Of a DNA stretch of 64,000 nucleotides, positions 1 through 8,357 are shown in pieces (within the stretch, counting starts at the first letter, position 1; the number at the start of each line of letters is the position of its first letter). This DNA comes from Thermococcus zilligii AN1 (GTDB lineage: Archaea; Methanobacteriota_B; Thermococci; Thermococcales; Thermococcaceae), in the NCBI RefSeq assembly GCF_000258515.1, contig NZ_AJLF01000001.1, forward strand, positions 992,001-1,056,000. The letters are read 5' to 3'. Under the pieces are notes generated by a model, which worked only from the letters and a program-made list of their open reading frames with translations, searched no databases and had not been told where the DNA came from. The position numbers and the translations under genes were made by a program.

Positions 1-1
1 G

Positions 2-619
2 ATGGTTATTGCGGCAGTTGTTTTTGACGAGGATAGCATACCCAACCTGAAAGCACTTGGGGTTAGAGACTCGAAAAAGCTGACCCCCAGGAGAAGAGAA
101 AAACTCTTCGATGAAATCCTTGGAATAGCGGACGATTACGTCATCCTCGAGCTCTCCCCGGAGGAGATAGATTCCAGGGAAGGAACGCTCAACGAATTCG
201 AGGTGAACAACTTCGCAAAGGCCCTCAACTCCCTTAAAGTTAAACCGGACGTTATCTACATAGACGCCGCGGATGTCAGGGAAGAGCGGTTTGGAGAAGA
301 AATAGGGAAGTTCCTCAACTTTAAGGCCGAGATAATAGCGGAGCACAAGGCCGACGACAAGTTTCCTCCAGTTTCGGCCGCTTCGATACTGGCAAAAGTC
401 ACCCGCGACAGGGCGATAGAGCGGCTCAGGGAGGAGTACGGCGAGATAGGGAGCGGATACCCCAGTGATCCAAGGACAAGAGAGTTTTTGATGGGCTACT
501 ACAAAAAGCACGGAGAGTTCCCACCAGTAGTCAGAAGGACATGGGAGACCCTCAAAAAGATCAAGGTGGCTGAACAGCCGAGCATAGAGGAGTTTTTGAA
601 GGGGAAAAGAAAGAACTAA
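2..619 (+). CDS. rnhB: Ribonuclease HII, 5' part outside window
   Basis: Endoribonuclease that cuts the RNA strand of RNA-DNA hybrids and removes single ribonucleotides from DNA. The 205 visible residues match archaeal RNase HII along their length: the VRDSKKLTP segment, the IDAADV segment, HKADDKFPPVSAASILAKVTRDR and the SGYPSDPRT block. The first methionine here is internal. The usual N-terminal IAGIDEAGRG segment with the first catalytic Asp-Glu lies upstream of base 1, so about 17 residues are missing only because the window starts here. It ends four bases past the end of the convergent glycosyltransferase gene. Identification is firm; completeness cannot be judged. Confidence 0.93.
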   Translation: MVIAAVVFDEDSIPNLKALGVRDSKKLTPRRREKLFDEILGIADDYVILELSPEEIDSREGTLNEFEVNNFAKALNSLKVKPDVIYIDAADVREERFGEEIGKFLNFKAEIIAEHKADDKFPPVSAASILAKVTRDRAIERLREEYGEIGSGYPSDPRTREFLMGYYKKHGEFPPVVRRTWETLKKIKVAEQPSIEEFLKGKRKN

Positions 620-2355
620 CCGGACTTCCTTGGGAGTCCCCCTTCTCTGGTTCGGATTGAAGTCTTCTTTGGCTTTCTAACGCCTTCTCTGGCCCGGACA
701 GTCGGTGGGAGCGGGAGGGAAGGCACATGAACCCCTCCAAGGATTTTCTGGCTCTTTCTGAGGTTATTCTCAGCGTATTCAACAAAGCGCTTCACCTTTA
801 GGACTCTGCCGAGCCAGAGGAGGTAGGTGAGGAGGGACTCCTCGAAGGCCTCCCACTTTACAAGGTCGTAGAGGAACACGCCCATTATAACCGTCGCCTC
901 GGGAACCAGGGCTGTGGCGTAGAAGCTGAACTGGGTTTTGCCACCCATAGCGTACTGGAGGGCGAAGAGGAGGACAGTGCTCCAGAACACTCCAAAGGGT
1001 ATAAGGGCACCTTCACCACGCCTCCTCCAGACGTAGGGAACCGCAAAGACAGCGACCACGGTGAAGAGCATAAGGGTTGGATTGGTGCTGGCAACTATAT
1101 CGGGATTGAAGTGGAAGTGGAAGGGATTGGCGTTGTAGAACCATTCCCAGAAGGGGGACGTCCATGGGTTTTCACCCTTGTAGCTGAGGTGCCACTTGAA
1201 GCTCCCGAGGAAGTCCCTCAGCCACGGATCAAGGCCCTGAACCTTTATTATTGGGATCTCCGGGATCAGGAAGCCCAGGAGCGGAAGGAAAACTGCCACG
1301 GTGACGAGATACGCTAAATCTCTGACCGCGTCTCTGCTTGAATACAAGAACTCTGCAAGGGCCACAGCAGTGAGAACAAGCAAAACCAGGAAGTAGCTTT
1401 TATCCCAGTAGGCGGCCCGGTACTCGGCGTAGGCAACTATCGTGCCTCCAATGAGCGCAGTTACGATTATTATCCTGGCGAGCTTCTTCCAGTCAACGCT
1501 CAGAGCGAGGTCTCTAACCAGCTTCAGGAAGAAGATCGGATAGCCAAAGGCACCGCTGACCTTGGAAGCTCCGGCAAGTCCGGCGGAGAATCCCGCGCCC
1601 ATGTCCCGTGAATAAACCAGGAGGAACACGAAGAGGGCAACAAAGAAGGCAACGTAGATGTCCAGCATTGCGGTAACTGCGGTGGCCTGCAGGAGCGGAT
1701 CAATGGCCGCGAAGAACAGGGCAATCAGGGAAGCGATGTAACTGCGAGTTATCCTGTAAGCAGTCAGCAGAACGAGGAGCTGGAGAAGACCGTAGAGAAT
1801 TATCCCGGGAATCCTCCATGCTATGGGTCTGTCCCCGCCGAGGATCATGGCCAGCATTATGAAATCCTTTCCGAGGAAGGGATGTTCAGTGTTGAGGTAG
1901 TTCTGTATCCCCTCAGCGTCGGGATACCTGAAGCCGGTGACCACGTAAAAGTTATCCTGCGGTATCTTTTCCTCCAGATAAGCGAGAAAATCATCCAAGT
2001 TCTTCTGAGGGATTTCAACGTACACTGCCGGGAACTTCTGGTAGTTAACCTTGGCTGAGAAGTTGCCTTTAAACTTCAACATGGCGCCTTCGACCACGTA
2101 CTGGTAGCGAAGCTTTGCCTCATTGTCCTTGAAGATGACGTTAACTCCCTCGTAGCCGTTGTGGACGTAATGCAACTGAAAGCCGAGCCTGTGAAGGACG
2201 TTCCGCGAAGCAGAGACGTACCAGACTTCATCTCCAACGTAGTCGACCAGGTCTGCCCTGGATGCGGTGCCGTAAGCGTACCAGAGGGAAGCCCCCATCA
2301 TGCCGATTGCGAGGACAAGAAAAACAACGAATTTTATTTTGCCAGTCCGATCCAT
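616..2355 (-). CDS. PMT/ArnT-like membrane glycosyltransferase (GT-C fold)
   Basis: Predicted 579-residue integral membrane glycosyltransferase of the dolichyl-phosphate-mannose:protein mannosyltransferase type, which moves a sugar from a polyprenyl-phosphate carrier to an acceptor outside the membrane. One N-terminal membrane segment is followed by an Asp-Glu pair (VGDEVWYV), typical of the first loop of GT-C enzymes. The motif TEHPFLGK near residue 150 resembles the EHPPLGK motif of the family, and many hydrophobic segments follow. A second large extracytoplasmic loop (about residues 375-430) is rich in Trp and Phe, and the C-terminal tail is basic. The start was set at ATG 2355 because GGTGGT precedes it. 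The acceptor is unknown; N- or O-glycosylation of surface proteins is a guess. Confidence 0.72.
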   Translation of the reverse strand: MDRTGKIKFVVFLVLAIGMMGASLWYAYGTASRADLVDYVGDEVWYVSASRNVLHRLGFQLHYVHNGYEGVNVIFKDNEAKLRYQYVVEGAMLKFKGNFSAKVNYQKFPAVYVEIPQKNLDDFLAYLEEKIPQDNFYVVTGFRYPDAEGIQNYLNTEHPFLGKDFIMLAMILGGDRPIAWRIPGIILYGLLQLLVLLTAYRITRSYIASLIALFFAAIDPLLQATAVTAMLDIYVAFFVALFVFLLVYSRDMGAGFSAGLAGASKVSGAFGYPIFFLKLVRDLALSVDWKKLARIIIVTALIGGTIVAYAEYRAAYWDKSYFLVLLVLTAVALAEFLYSSRDAVRDLAYLVTVAVFLPLLGFLIPEIPIIKVQGLDPWLRDFLGSFKWHLSYKGENPWTSPFWEWFYNANPFHFHFNPDIVASTNPTLMLFTVVAVFAVPYVWRRRGEGALIPFGVFWSTVLLFALQYAMGGKTQFSFYATALVPEATVIMGVFLYDLVKWEAFEESLLTYLLWLGRVLKVKRFVEYAENNLRKSQKILGGVHVPSLPLPPTVRAREGVRKPKKTSIRTREGGLPRKSG

Positions 2356-2440
2356 GTTACCACCTACCAGTCGTTGGAACAATGACTTTTAAGCTTCTTG
2401 CCCCGCGCAAGCTTTAAAATGTCTCCGCCTATCTGGGACG

Positions 2441-3589
2441 ATGATGGAGATAAACGAAGAACTGATACGGCTGGCGGAAGAACTAATAAGGAAAGGTTAC
2501 GGTGAGAAAAAGCTCCGGGCCAGCCTGGGGAAGGACTGGAAGCTCATAGCGGAGATAGCCAGCGCCAGAATAAGGGCAAGGGACAAGTTCTCCAGGAACG
2601 ACCTTTGGATGGATCTGGAAGGGCTCCGCTATGCAACGCACGAGGTCGTGGCAAAATACCGGGCTGAGAGGCTTAAGGAGTTTGGGATTAAAAGCGTCGC
2701 CGATGTGTCCTGTGGGGTGGGGATTCAGGTAATCTTCTATGCCATGAAAGTTGACAGGGCCTATGGGATTGACATTGACCCCCTCAAGGTAGAGTTCGCC
2801 AGGAGAAACGCCGAAAAATACGGTGTTTCAAACATCGAGTTCATAAACGCCGACTCACTGGCTCCCGAAACCATCAAGAGAATTGACGCTGAGGTCGTTT
2901 TCTCTGACCCGGCCAGACCCCCGGAAATGCCCGAGAGAAGGCTTGAAGACCTCCTCCCCAGCCCCCTCGAGGTTTACACCGCCTACAAAAAGAAAACCGA
3001 CGCCTTTATCTTTGACCTGCCCCCGCAGATTAGGCGGGAGAAAGTGCCCTGGAAGGGCGAGTTCGAGTACATAGACCTCTTTGGAGCGCTCAACCGGCTT
3101 ACGTTCTACACGGAACCCCTGGCAAAGGCGGAGAGAAGCGCGGTTATCCTGCCGGAGGGGGTAAGAATCGAAAGCAACCCGAACCTGGAGAACATTGTGG
3201 AGTGGGCAACAGAACCGGGGGAATACATCTACGAGATACCGCAGAGCGTGGACTACGCCGATCTAATAAACGAACTCCTTCACGCCCTCCCGGTTGAAGC
3301 AAAAATGCTCACAAGGGAGAAAAGGCGCGTTTTAGCAACTGGAAACGAAGAAGCAAAAAGTCCCTACCTCAAGAGAACATACCACGTCGCAGGCGTTCTT
3401 CCATTCCATCCGGTCAGAATAAACGACTTCCTGAGGAAAGAGGGCTTTGGGAGGGCAACGTTAAGAATAAGCGTTCCAGAGAGCGAATACTGGGGAATCA
3501 GGAGGAAGATCGAGGAAAATCTGAAGGGAGAAAGAAGGGCGTTCGTCTTTAAAATCGGAGAAAAGGCCGTGATAGCGGAAGAGCTATAA
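2441..3589 (+). CDS. Class I SAM methyltransferase with THUMP-like C-terminus
   Basis: Predicted 382-residue SAM-dependent methyltransferase. An alpha-helical N-terminal domain (1-80) is followed by a Rossmann domain with SAM motif [11 protein letters not shown] (about residue 87), the acidic ribose-binding motif GIDIDP, and motif IV as SDPARPP. The DPAR form is found in a family whose C-terminus carries a THUMP-like domain, and the last 75 residues ([16 protein letters not shown] onward) fit it. A nucleic acid or tRNA substrate is therefore likely but not shown. A TATA-like TTTAAAA at about 2411-2417 lies roughly 27 bp before ATG 2441 with no ribosome binding site, so the message is probably leaderless. 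The 3' end overlaps the next convergent gene by 6 bp. Confidence 0.7.
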   Translation: MMEINEELIRLAEELIRKGYGEKKLRASLGKDWKLIAEIASARIRARDKFSRNDLWMDLEGLRYATHEVVAKYRAERLKEFGIKSVADVSCGVGIQVIFYAMKVDRAYGIDIDPLKVEFARRNAEKYGVSNIEFINADSLAPETIKRIDAEVVFSDPARPPEMPERRLEDLLPSPLEVYTAYKKKTDAFIFDLPPQIRREKVPWKGEFEYIDLFGALNRLTFYTEPLAKAERSAVILPEGVRIESNPNLENIVEWATEPGEYIYEIPQSVDYADLINELLHALPVEAKMLTREKRRVLATGNEEAKSPYLKRTYHVAGVLPFHPVRINDFLRKEGFGRATLRISVPESEYWGIRRKIEENLKGERRAFVFKIGEKAVIAEEL

Positions 3590-3775
3590 TTCCTCAATCT
3601 TTGCGTTTCGTATCTTTTTTGACCCGATGCGGAGCTGTTTGAAGTAAGCAACGTGCTCAGCTGGGAGAAAAGCGTCCAGACTGGTCTCCTTCAGGCGCTT
3701 TTTTCTCTTTTCCGGTTCTTCCTCTTTCTTGACCGAGCCCCCGGCTTCTATGAACTCGTCTATCCTGCGGTACAT
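3584..3775 (-). CDS. Small conserved charged protein, 63 aa
   Basis: Not recognised by function. The protein has 63 residues: a short start [13 protein letters not shown], a very charged Lys/Glu/Arg middle (residues 15-30), and a hydrophobic/basic end with [16 protein letters not shown]. The start at ATG 3775 was chosen over longer frames because upstream residues are low-complexity and would run across an AT-rich promoter-like segment (TTTTATACCAAAATTTTACA, about 3800-3820). It lies between a methyltransferase (convergent) and pepQ (divergent). Confidence 0.5.
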   Translation of the reverse strand: MYRRIDEFIEAGGSVKKEEEPEKRKKRLKETSLDAFLPAEHVAYFKQLRIGSKKIRNAKIEEL

Positions 3776-3872
3776 GACTCCAACCGCCACAAAATGGTGT
3801 AAAATTTTGGTATAAAACTTTTCCGACGAAAGGGTTTTATCCCCCCAGCCAAACACCCGTCCGGTGATTAAG

Positions 3873-4919
3873 ATGAGGATCGAAAAGCTCAGGGAATTTA
3901 TGGAAGAGAAAGAGCTCGACGGGATTCTGATAACCCAGAAGCCCAACCTCTACTACTTCACGGGCTCCTCGCCGGTTCTCGGTGGCTACCTCGTTGTGAC
4001 GCCGGACGAGGCAACCTTCATAGTCCCGGAGCTTGAATACGAAGAGGCTAAAGAGACCTCGAAGGTGCCCGTTGAGAAGTTCAAGACCGGAAAGGAGCTC
4101 TACGAGAGGCTCTCCTCCTTCAAGCTCAGGAAGCTCGGAATAGAAGGGGGAACCAGCTTCTCCACAATACAGACGCTTAAGGAGAAGGCCAGCGTTGAGG
4201 ACTTCACGGCAGTGGATGACGTAATCAGGGAGCTCCGCATAATCAAAACTCCGGAGGAGCTGGAAATCATAGAAGAAGCCTGTAAGATAGCCGACCAGGC
4301 CATGCTCGTTGCCCTGGAGGAGATAGGCGAGGGCAAGCGCGAGAGGGAGATAGCGGCCAAGATGGAGTACGTCATGAAGATGAACGGCGCTGAAAAGCCT
4401 GCCTTCGACACGATAATAGCTAGCGGCTGGAGGTCAGCTTTACCGCATGGAGTGGCGAGCGACAGGAGGATAGAGCACGGTGACCTCGTCGTTATAGACG
4501 AAGGGGCGCTTTACAGGTACTACCACTCCGACATAACGAGGACGGTAGTCGTTGGCGCTCCCAGCGAGAAGCAGAAGGAAATCTACGAGATTGTTCTGGA
4601 AGCCCAGAAGAAGGGCGTTGAGGCGGCAAGGCCCGGGATTACGGCGAAAGAGCTCGACACCACAGTCAGGAACGTCATAGCGGAGTACGGCTACGGTGAC
4701 TACTTCATCCACTCCACCGGCCACGGCGTTGGCCTTGAGATACACGAGTGGCCGCGCGTTAGCCAGCAGGACGAGACGGTCCTTAAGCCGGGCATGGTGA
4801 TAACGATCGAGCCCGGAATCTACCTCCCGAAGTTCGGAGGCGTCAGAATAGAGGACACCGTGGTCATCACGGAGAACGGCGCTAAAAGGCTTACAAAGAC
4901 TGAAAGGGAGCTTATTTAG
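3873..4919 (+). CDS. pepQ: Xaa-Pro dipeptidase (prolidase)
   Basis: Cytosolic metallopeptidase releasing C-terminal proline from dipeptides, needed to finish peptide catabolism. It has 348 residues with an N-terminal creatinase-like domain (about 1-120) and a pita-bread catalytic domain. All five metal ligands are in place when counted from ATG 3873: Asp209, Asp220, His284, Glu313 and Glu327, the same numbering as the Pyrococcus furiosus enzyme. GGTGAT at 3863-3868 supports this ATG rather than the upstream GTG at 3864. The gene stands alone in its direction, followed by the convergent 31-residue microprotein gene. Confidence 0.95.
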   Translation: MRIEKLREFMEEKELDGILITQKPNLYYFTGSSPVLGGYLVVTPDEATFIVPELEYEEAKETSKVPVEKFKTGKELYERLSSFKLRKLGIEGGTSFSTIQTLKEKASVEDFTAVDDVIRELRIIKTPEELEIIEEACKIADQAMLVALEEIGEGKREREIAAKMEYVMKMNGAEKPAFDTIIASGWRSALPHGVASDRRIEHGDLVVIDEGALYRYYHSDITRTVVVGAPSEKQKEIYEIVLEAQKKGVEAARPGITAKELDTTVRNVIAEYGYGDYFIHSTGHGVGLEIHEWPRVSQQDETVLKPGMVITIEPGIYLPKFGGVRIEDTVVITENGAKRLTKTERELI

Positions 4920-4928
4920 GCCCAAAAA

Positions 4929-5024
4929 TTAACAAGCGTCTTCGGGCTTTAAGGTTTTCTTTTGAAGTTTTTCCCTCGCCTCGCGCTCAACAGTTATCAA
5001 CCACACGTACATGATCGGGGTCAT
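4929..5024 (-). CDS. 31-residue microprotein under TGM operators
   Basis: A 32-codon reading frame (ATG at 5024, TAA at 4931-4929) begins MTPIMYVWLITVEREAREKL and ends in ...KPEDAC. Evidence that it is real: a consensus ribosome binding site GGAGGTGAT (complement of 5030-5038) six bases before the ATG, a TATA-like element (complement of 5058-5068) at suitable distance, and two perfect TATCAC-N5-GTGATA operators around that promoter. The protein has a short hydrophobic N-terminus (MYVWLITV) followed by a charged helix, so membrane or protein association is possible. No family is recognised. It could alternatively be a translated leader of an RNA. Confidence 0.6.
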   Translation of the reverse strand: MTPIMYVWLITVEREAREKLQKKTLKPEDAC

Positions 5025-5028
5025 TGTA

Positions 5029-5045
5029 TATCACCTCCAGTGATA
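5029..5045. promoter_or_regulatory. TGM operator 1 (TrmBL1/Tgr site)
   Basis: Perfect TATCAC-CTCCA-GTGATA. This is the Thermococcales glycolytic motif, bound by the sugar-responsive regulator TrmBL1 (Pyrococcus) or Tgr (Thermococcus). It overlaps the Shine-Dalgarno sequence of the microprotein gene and the expected transcription start (about 25 bp downstream of the TATA at 5058-5068), a position that in this regulon goes with repression. Confidence 0.85.
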
Positions 5046-5080
5046 CATAGGTTTCCACCTTTAAAAACCTTTCGCTTATG

Positions 5081-5097
5081 TATCACCGCGAGTGATA
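5081..5097. promoter_or_regulatory. TGM operator 2 (TrmBL1/Tgr site)
   Basis: Perfect TATCAC-CGCGA-GTGATA, centred 52 bp from operator 1. For the minus-strand microprotein it lies upstream of the TATA box, the position seen in activated TGM promoters. For the plus strand it abuts the TATAAAAA box at 5096-5103 that would serve the pelota gene. It may therefore act on both directions. Confidence 0.82.
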
Positions 5098-5186
5098 TAA
5101 AAAAACCAATGGGCCTGTCCCGGGGGACAAAGGATAAAACTCCACCCGCGTATTACTGCAGGGCTTGAGGGCGATGAGGTGATACC

Positions 5187-6260
5187 ATGGAGATAATCGA
5201 GGAGAACGTCAAGGAGGGCAAGATAAAGGTCAAGGCCGAAACTTTGGACGACCTCTGGCACCTCTACCACATAATAGACCCGGGGGACACTGTTTACGCT
5301 AAAACCCTCCGCAAGCAGAGCCAGAGGAGCGATTCCCTGAGGGCGGAGAAGGTTGAGGCCATTCCGGTTTTCCTCGGGGTTAAAGCGGAAAAGATAAACT
5401 TCCACAGGTTCGCCAACCAGGTTCGAGTCACCGGGCCAATTGTTTATGCGAGCAGGGAGGATGTCCCCCTCGGCAAGTACCACACGATAGCGATTGAAGA
5501 AGGAACGGTTGTAACCATTGAGAAGCCCCGCTGGAAGGAGCACCACTTAGAGCGCCTTAAGGAGGCAGTTGAGGCGTCAAAGAGGGCAAGGGTGATGATA
5601 GTGGTTATCGACGATGGGGAGGCAGACATGGCGCTGGTGAGGGAGTACGGCGTTGAGGTACTCAGCAGCACGTCCCATAACCTCGGCGGGAAGCGCTACG
5701 ACACGGACAGGGAAAGCGAGGAGAAGAGGTTCTTCCACGACCTGGCAAAGACAATGGAGGAGGTTATGAACCGGGAAAGGGTCGAGAAGGCTATCGTGGC
5801 AGGCCCCGGCTTCGTCAAGGAGACCTTTTACAGGTTCCTGCAGGAAAACTACCCGGAGCTCGCAAAGAAGGTCGTTGTAGAGGACACGAGCGTGACGGGG
5901 AGGACCGGCATCTACGAGGTCATCAGGCGCGGAACTGTGGAGAAGGTCTACCACGAGAACAGGGTTGCAAAGGAAGTCCAGTTAGTCGAGAAGGTTCTGG
6001 AGAACATAGCCAAAAACAGCGGCTTAGCGGCGTACGGCCTCAGGGAGGTGGAGGAAGCTGTAAACTACGGTGCGGTGGAGACGCTCCTCGTTTTGGACGA
6101 ACTCCTCAAAGGGGAGCAGAGGGAGAAGGTAGAGGGGCTGATGGAGGCTGTCAGGTATTCGCGCGGCGAAGTGGTGGTCGTAAGCTCGGAGCATGAAGGG
6201 GGCGAGAAGCTGAAGGCACTGGGCGGTTTGGCGGCCCTGCTGAGGTTCAGGGTGAAGTGA
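5187..6260 (+). CDS. pelA: Pelota, mRNA surveillance protein
   Basis: Release-factor-like protein (357 residues) that recognises stalled ribosomes with an empty A site and, with the archaeal aEF1A-GTP complex and ABCE1, splits them for no-go or nonstop decay. The three domains are visible: an N-terminal Sm-like domain (to about residue 130, with DPGDTVYAKTLRK and SLRAEKVEAI), a central eRF1-like domain (about 131-250, KRYDTDRESEEKRFF) and a C-terminal L7Ae-like domain (251 to end, YGLREVEEAVNYGAVETLLVLD). The GGQ motif of true release factors is absent, as expected for pelota. The start is ATG 5187 after GAGGTGATACC. The promoter may share TGM operator 2. Confidence 0.95.
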   Translation: MEIIEENVKEGKIKVKAETLDDLWHLYHIIDPGDTVYAKTLRKQSQRSDSLRAEKVEAIPVFLGVKAEKINFHRFANQVRVTGPIVYASREDVPLGKYHTIAIEEGTVVTIEKPRWKEHHLERLKEAVEASKRARVMIVVIDDGEADMALVREYGVEVLSSTSHNLGGKRYDTDRESEEKRFFHDLAKTMEEVMNRERVEKAIVAGPGFVKETFYRFLQENYPELAKKVVVEDTSVTGRTGIYEVIRRGTVEKVYHENRVAKEVQLVEKVLENIAKNSGLAAYGLREVEEAVNYGAVETLLVLDELLKGEQREKVEGLMEAVRYSRGEVVVVSSEHEGGEKLKALGGLAALLRFRVK

Positions 6261-6341
6261 ATGTTCTATCAGCCCCCGGCACGACTCTGTTTCGTCTTTT
6301 ATCCCGCAGGCTAATCGAAACACGATTATCCCTAACCACGC

Positions 6342-7340
6342 TCATACACCGTAAAGCCCCACGTAAGGATCCTCTCTGAACTCCGGGAAAGGTTTTTCTT
6401 CATTGTTTTCGACCAAAATCCTGTCCTTCTCCTCCGTGAACTCCCCGAGCTCGAAGGCCAGGATTCCGTTTTTGGTTAATTCCACAATTAATGAATCCGC
6501 GTTTTCAGGAGGGGTTATCGCTATCAGCGTCCCCGTTGAGGAGACGCTCCAGGGCTCAAGGCCGTAAAAGGCTAAAACCTTCCCCACGAGGGGATCGAGG
6601 TGGAGCTTCTCCGCATAAACCCTGAACCCAACGCCGGAGTTGTCCGCTATCTCGTGCAAAGCCGTTAAGCCCCCCTCGGTTGCATCGTGCATTCCCCTGA
6701 CGTAGGGCCTTGCCACCAGGGCGTCGGGGACTGCAGTTTCGAAGTAGAACGAGCGCTTGAGGCGCATGAGCTCCTTCTTTGGGAGGATTTTCGAAAGCTC
6801 TCCTTCCCTAAAGTACGCCGCAGAGACCGCGAACTCAAGGCCAACTTTGGCCGTAACGATGATCTTGTCACCAGGCTTTGCCAGAGGGAGCTTAAGTTCG
6901 TGCTTTCTCACGACGCCAATCGCGGTGGTGGTTGAGGTAGGCTCCGAAACGCTCGGGTAGACTCCCGTGTGGCCCCCTATTATGGAGCTCCCGTACTTCA
7001 GGCACTCCCCGTGGAGGTCCTCCATTGCCGTCCTGAGGAATTCCCTGCCCGTGCCGGGGGGTAGGAGTAGGTCAACAACAAGCCACCTTGGGTTAGCCCC
7101 GAAAACCGCCACATCGCTCGAAGCGAAATGGTAGGTGAAGAAGCCGAAGGTTTCCCGTGGGACGCCAAGGGTTGGGTCTGTCGCTATCACCAGGTAGTGC
7201 TCATCGTCGTATTCCAGAACGGCCGAATCAAAGCCCTCCCTTGGCCCGTAGATCACCTTAGCATCCTCAACGCCGAGGTACGGAAAAACTACCTCTCTCA
7301 ACAGCTCATTCCTCAGCTTTCCAGGGGGTAGCTCAACCAT
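6342..7340 (-). CDS. AIR synthase/HypE/SelD-superfamily (PurM-like) protein
   Basis: A 332-residue ATP-dependent enzyme of the PurM-like fold, the superfamily of PurM, HypE, ThiL and SelD, which activate oxygen, sulfur or selenium atoms by phosphorylation. Visible features are an acidic DSAVLEYDD strand, an ATDPTLGVP segment, the Gly-rich GGHTGVYPSVSEPTSTTTAIG block (about residues 120-142), and the C-terminal domain segment MHDATEGGLTALHEIA, very typical of HypE-like proteins. It lacks the conserved C-terminal Cys of HypE and the selenium-binding Cys of SelD. Start ATG 7340 follows AGGTGATGCAA. It sits 22 bp downstream of a PP-loop ATPase gene on the same strand, so the two are likely co-transcribed. 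Substrate unknown. Confidence 0.72.
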   Translation of the reverse strand: MVELPPGKLRNELLREVVFPYLGVEDAKVIYGPREGFDSAVLEYDDEHYLVIATDPTLGVPRETFGFFTYHFASSDVAVFGANPRWLVVDLLLPPGTGREFLRTAMEDLHGECLKYGSSIIGGHTGVYPSVSEPTSTTTAIGVVRKHELKLPLAKPGDKIIVTAKVGLEFAVSAAYFREGELSKILPKKELMRLKRSFYFETAVPDALVARPYVRGMHDATEGGLTALHEIADNSGVGFRVYAEKLHLDPLVGKVLAFYGLEPWSVSSTGTLIAITPPENADSLIVELTKNGILAFELGEFTEEKDRILVENNEEKPFPEFREDPYVGLYGV

Positions 7341-7362
7341 TTGCATCACCTAAACTCCTCCG

Positions 7363-8133
7363 TTACCCGCCTGATTTCATCGATAGTTCGCTATCGCAGT
7401 TCCGGCACATCCCCTCAAAGCCCGGAACCCGGACGCTGACGCGGACTTTTCTCTCCCTGGCGATTTTGCTTACCTCGTAGTTCACCCTGTAGGCTAAGTC
7501 CATTAGCTCCGGCGTCACGGTTTCTTCCCTGTCGATGTATTGAAGCGGACAGCCCTCGCGCCACTGCCTCCTCCTCACGTGCTCGTACATGCGATAGGGC
7601 CTTATTCCAGCTTCATCCGCGAGGGCCTTGACTTGCTCCGCCGTGTACTTTATGAGGGGCCTGAGGGTGGGTATCCCTATCTTAGGAACCTCGCAGAGCC
7701 TTATATCGGTTTTACACTGGTCGAGCAAAGCCCCGATTATCTTGTCGTTGGCGTTGTCGCCCTTCGCTAAGACATCGAAGCCGTTGTTGAGGGCAAACCA
7801 CTTCGCGTTCCAGAGCATGACCTTTTTGCAGTTTATGCAGATCGGGCCTTTTCTCCCGGCGGCTTCCCTGAGGAGGCCGTCGGTGATATCAACGAGGAAG
7901 TGGTTGAGGTTGAGCTTTTTGGTGAACCCCATCGCCCACCTTAGGGTTTCCCTCCAGCTCCAGCGGTGGAAGAATGTTAAAGCCGAAACATCCAAACCGG
8001 CCTCTTTGAGCAGGTATAAAGCAAGAGAACTGTCCTTTCCGCCTGAAAACATGACGAGTATCCTCTTATCGAGAAGTCCGGCTTTCTCCGAGAAGTTCTT
8101 TATCTCCCCGATGGCATCCTCAAGAGCGGGCAT
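7363..8133 (-). CDS. PP-loop ATPase, TtuA/NcsA-like sulfurtransferase family
   Basis: A 256-residue adenylating enzyme of the N-type ATP pyrophosphatase fold. The PP-loop SGGKDSS lies at residues 30-36. Cys99-x2-Cys102 (CINC) and Cys195 (EGCPLQY) sit where TtuA/NcsA-type tRNA thiolases hold a [4Fe-4S] cluster. A further CxxC at 243/246 (CRNC) near the C-terminus could bind zinc. The N-terminal zinc ribbon of TtuA is missing, so this is a shorter relative rather than TtuA itself; some relatives are annotated as QueC-like. A TATA-like TTTTAAGC (complement of about 8152-8160) lies about 25 bp before the ATG and no ribosome binding site is seen, so the mRNA is probably leaderless. It heads a two-gene unit with the PurM-like protein. 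Confidence 0.72.
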   Translation of the reverse strand: MPALEDAIGEIKNFSEKAGLLDKRILVMFSGGKDSSLALYLLKEAGLDVSALTFFHRWSWRETLRWAMGFTKKLNLNHFLVDITDGLLREAAGRKGPICINCKKVMLWNAKWFALNNGFDVLAKGDNANDKIIGALLDQCKTDIRLCEVPKIGIPTLRPLIKYTAEQVKALADEAGIRPYRMYEHVRRRQWREGCPLQYIDREETVTPELMDLAYRVNYEVSKIARERKVRVSVRVPGFEGMCRNCDSELSMKSGG

Positions 8134-8283
8134 GGGGAAAAATAAATGGGGGTGCTTAAAAGTCTGAGCCTCAGGCCTTTCAAGCCACTCTTGTAGCGCT
8201 CGCCCCGGTCGGCCTTAACCGCCCCAAAGGATTTTGGAATGCCCCTGAACCAGAACCCTTCCGAGTTTGAACCGCTGAGTTTT

Positions 8284-8295
8284 GTTAGGCTAACC
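8284..8295. promoter_or_regulatory. DtxR/MDR1-type metal operator, upstream half-site pair
   Basis: GTTAGGCTAACC holds an 11-bp palindrome (GTTAG-G-CTAAC) directly before the A/T-rich TATA element AAATTTATTAAG (8297-8308) of the feo operon. TTAGG/CCTAA half sites are characteristic of DtxR-family iron-dependent repressors, which in Thermococcales (MDR1/SirR) control iron uptake genes. Confidence 0.65.
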
Positions 8296-8332
8296 AAAAA
8301 TTTATTAAGCCCTTTCTGGAAACCTCACTGGA

Positions 8333-8346
8333 TTAGGAAGACCTAA
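8333..8346. promoter_or_regulatory. DtxR/MDR1-type metal operator, downstream site
   Basis: TTAGG-AAGA-CCTAA is a perfect inverted repeat 25-40 bp downstream of the feoA TATA element, where a bound repressor would cover the transcription start. It carries the same half-site as the element at 8284-8295. Confidence 0.7.
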
Positions 8347-8357
8347 CGGTGATGATC

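Noticed and set aside
7185-7202. TATCAC followed by a GTG as a third TGM candidate
   Set aside because: The second half does not read GTGATA at 5-bp spacing and it lies inside a coding region.
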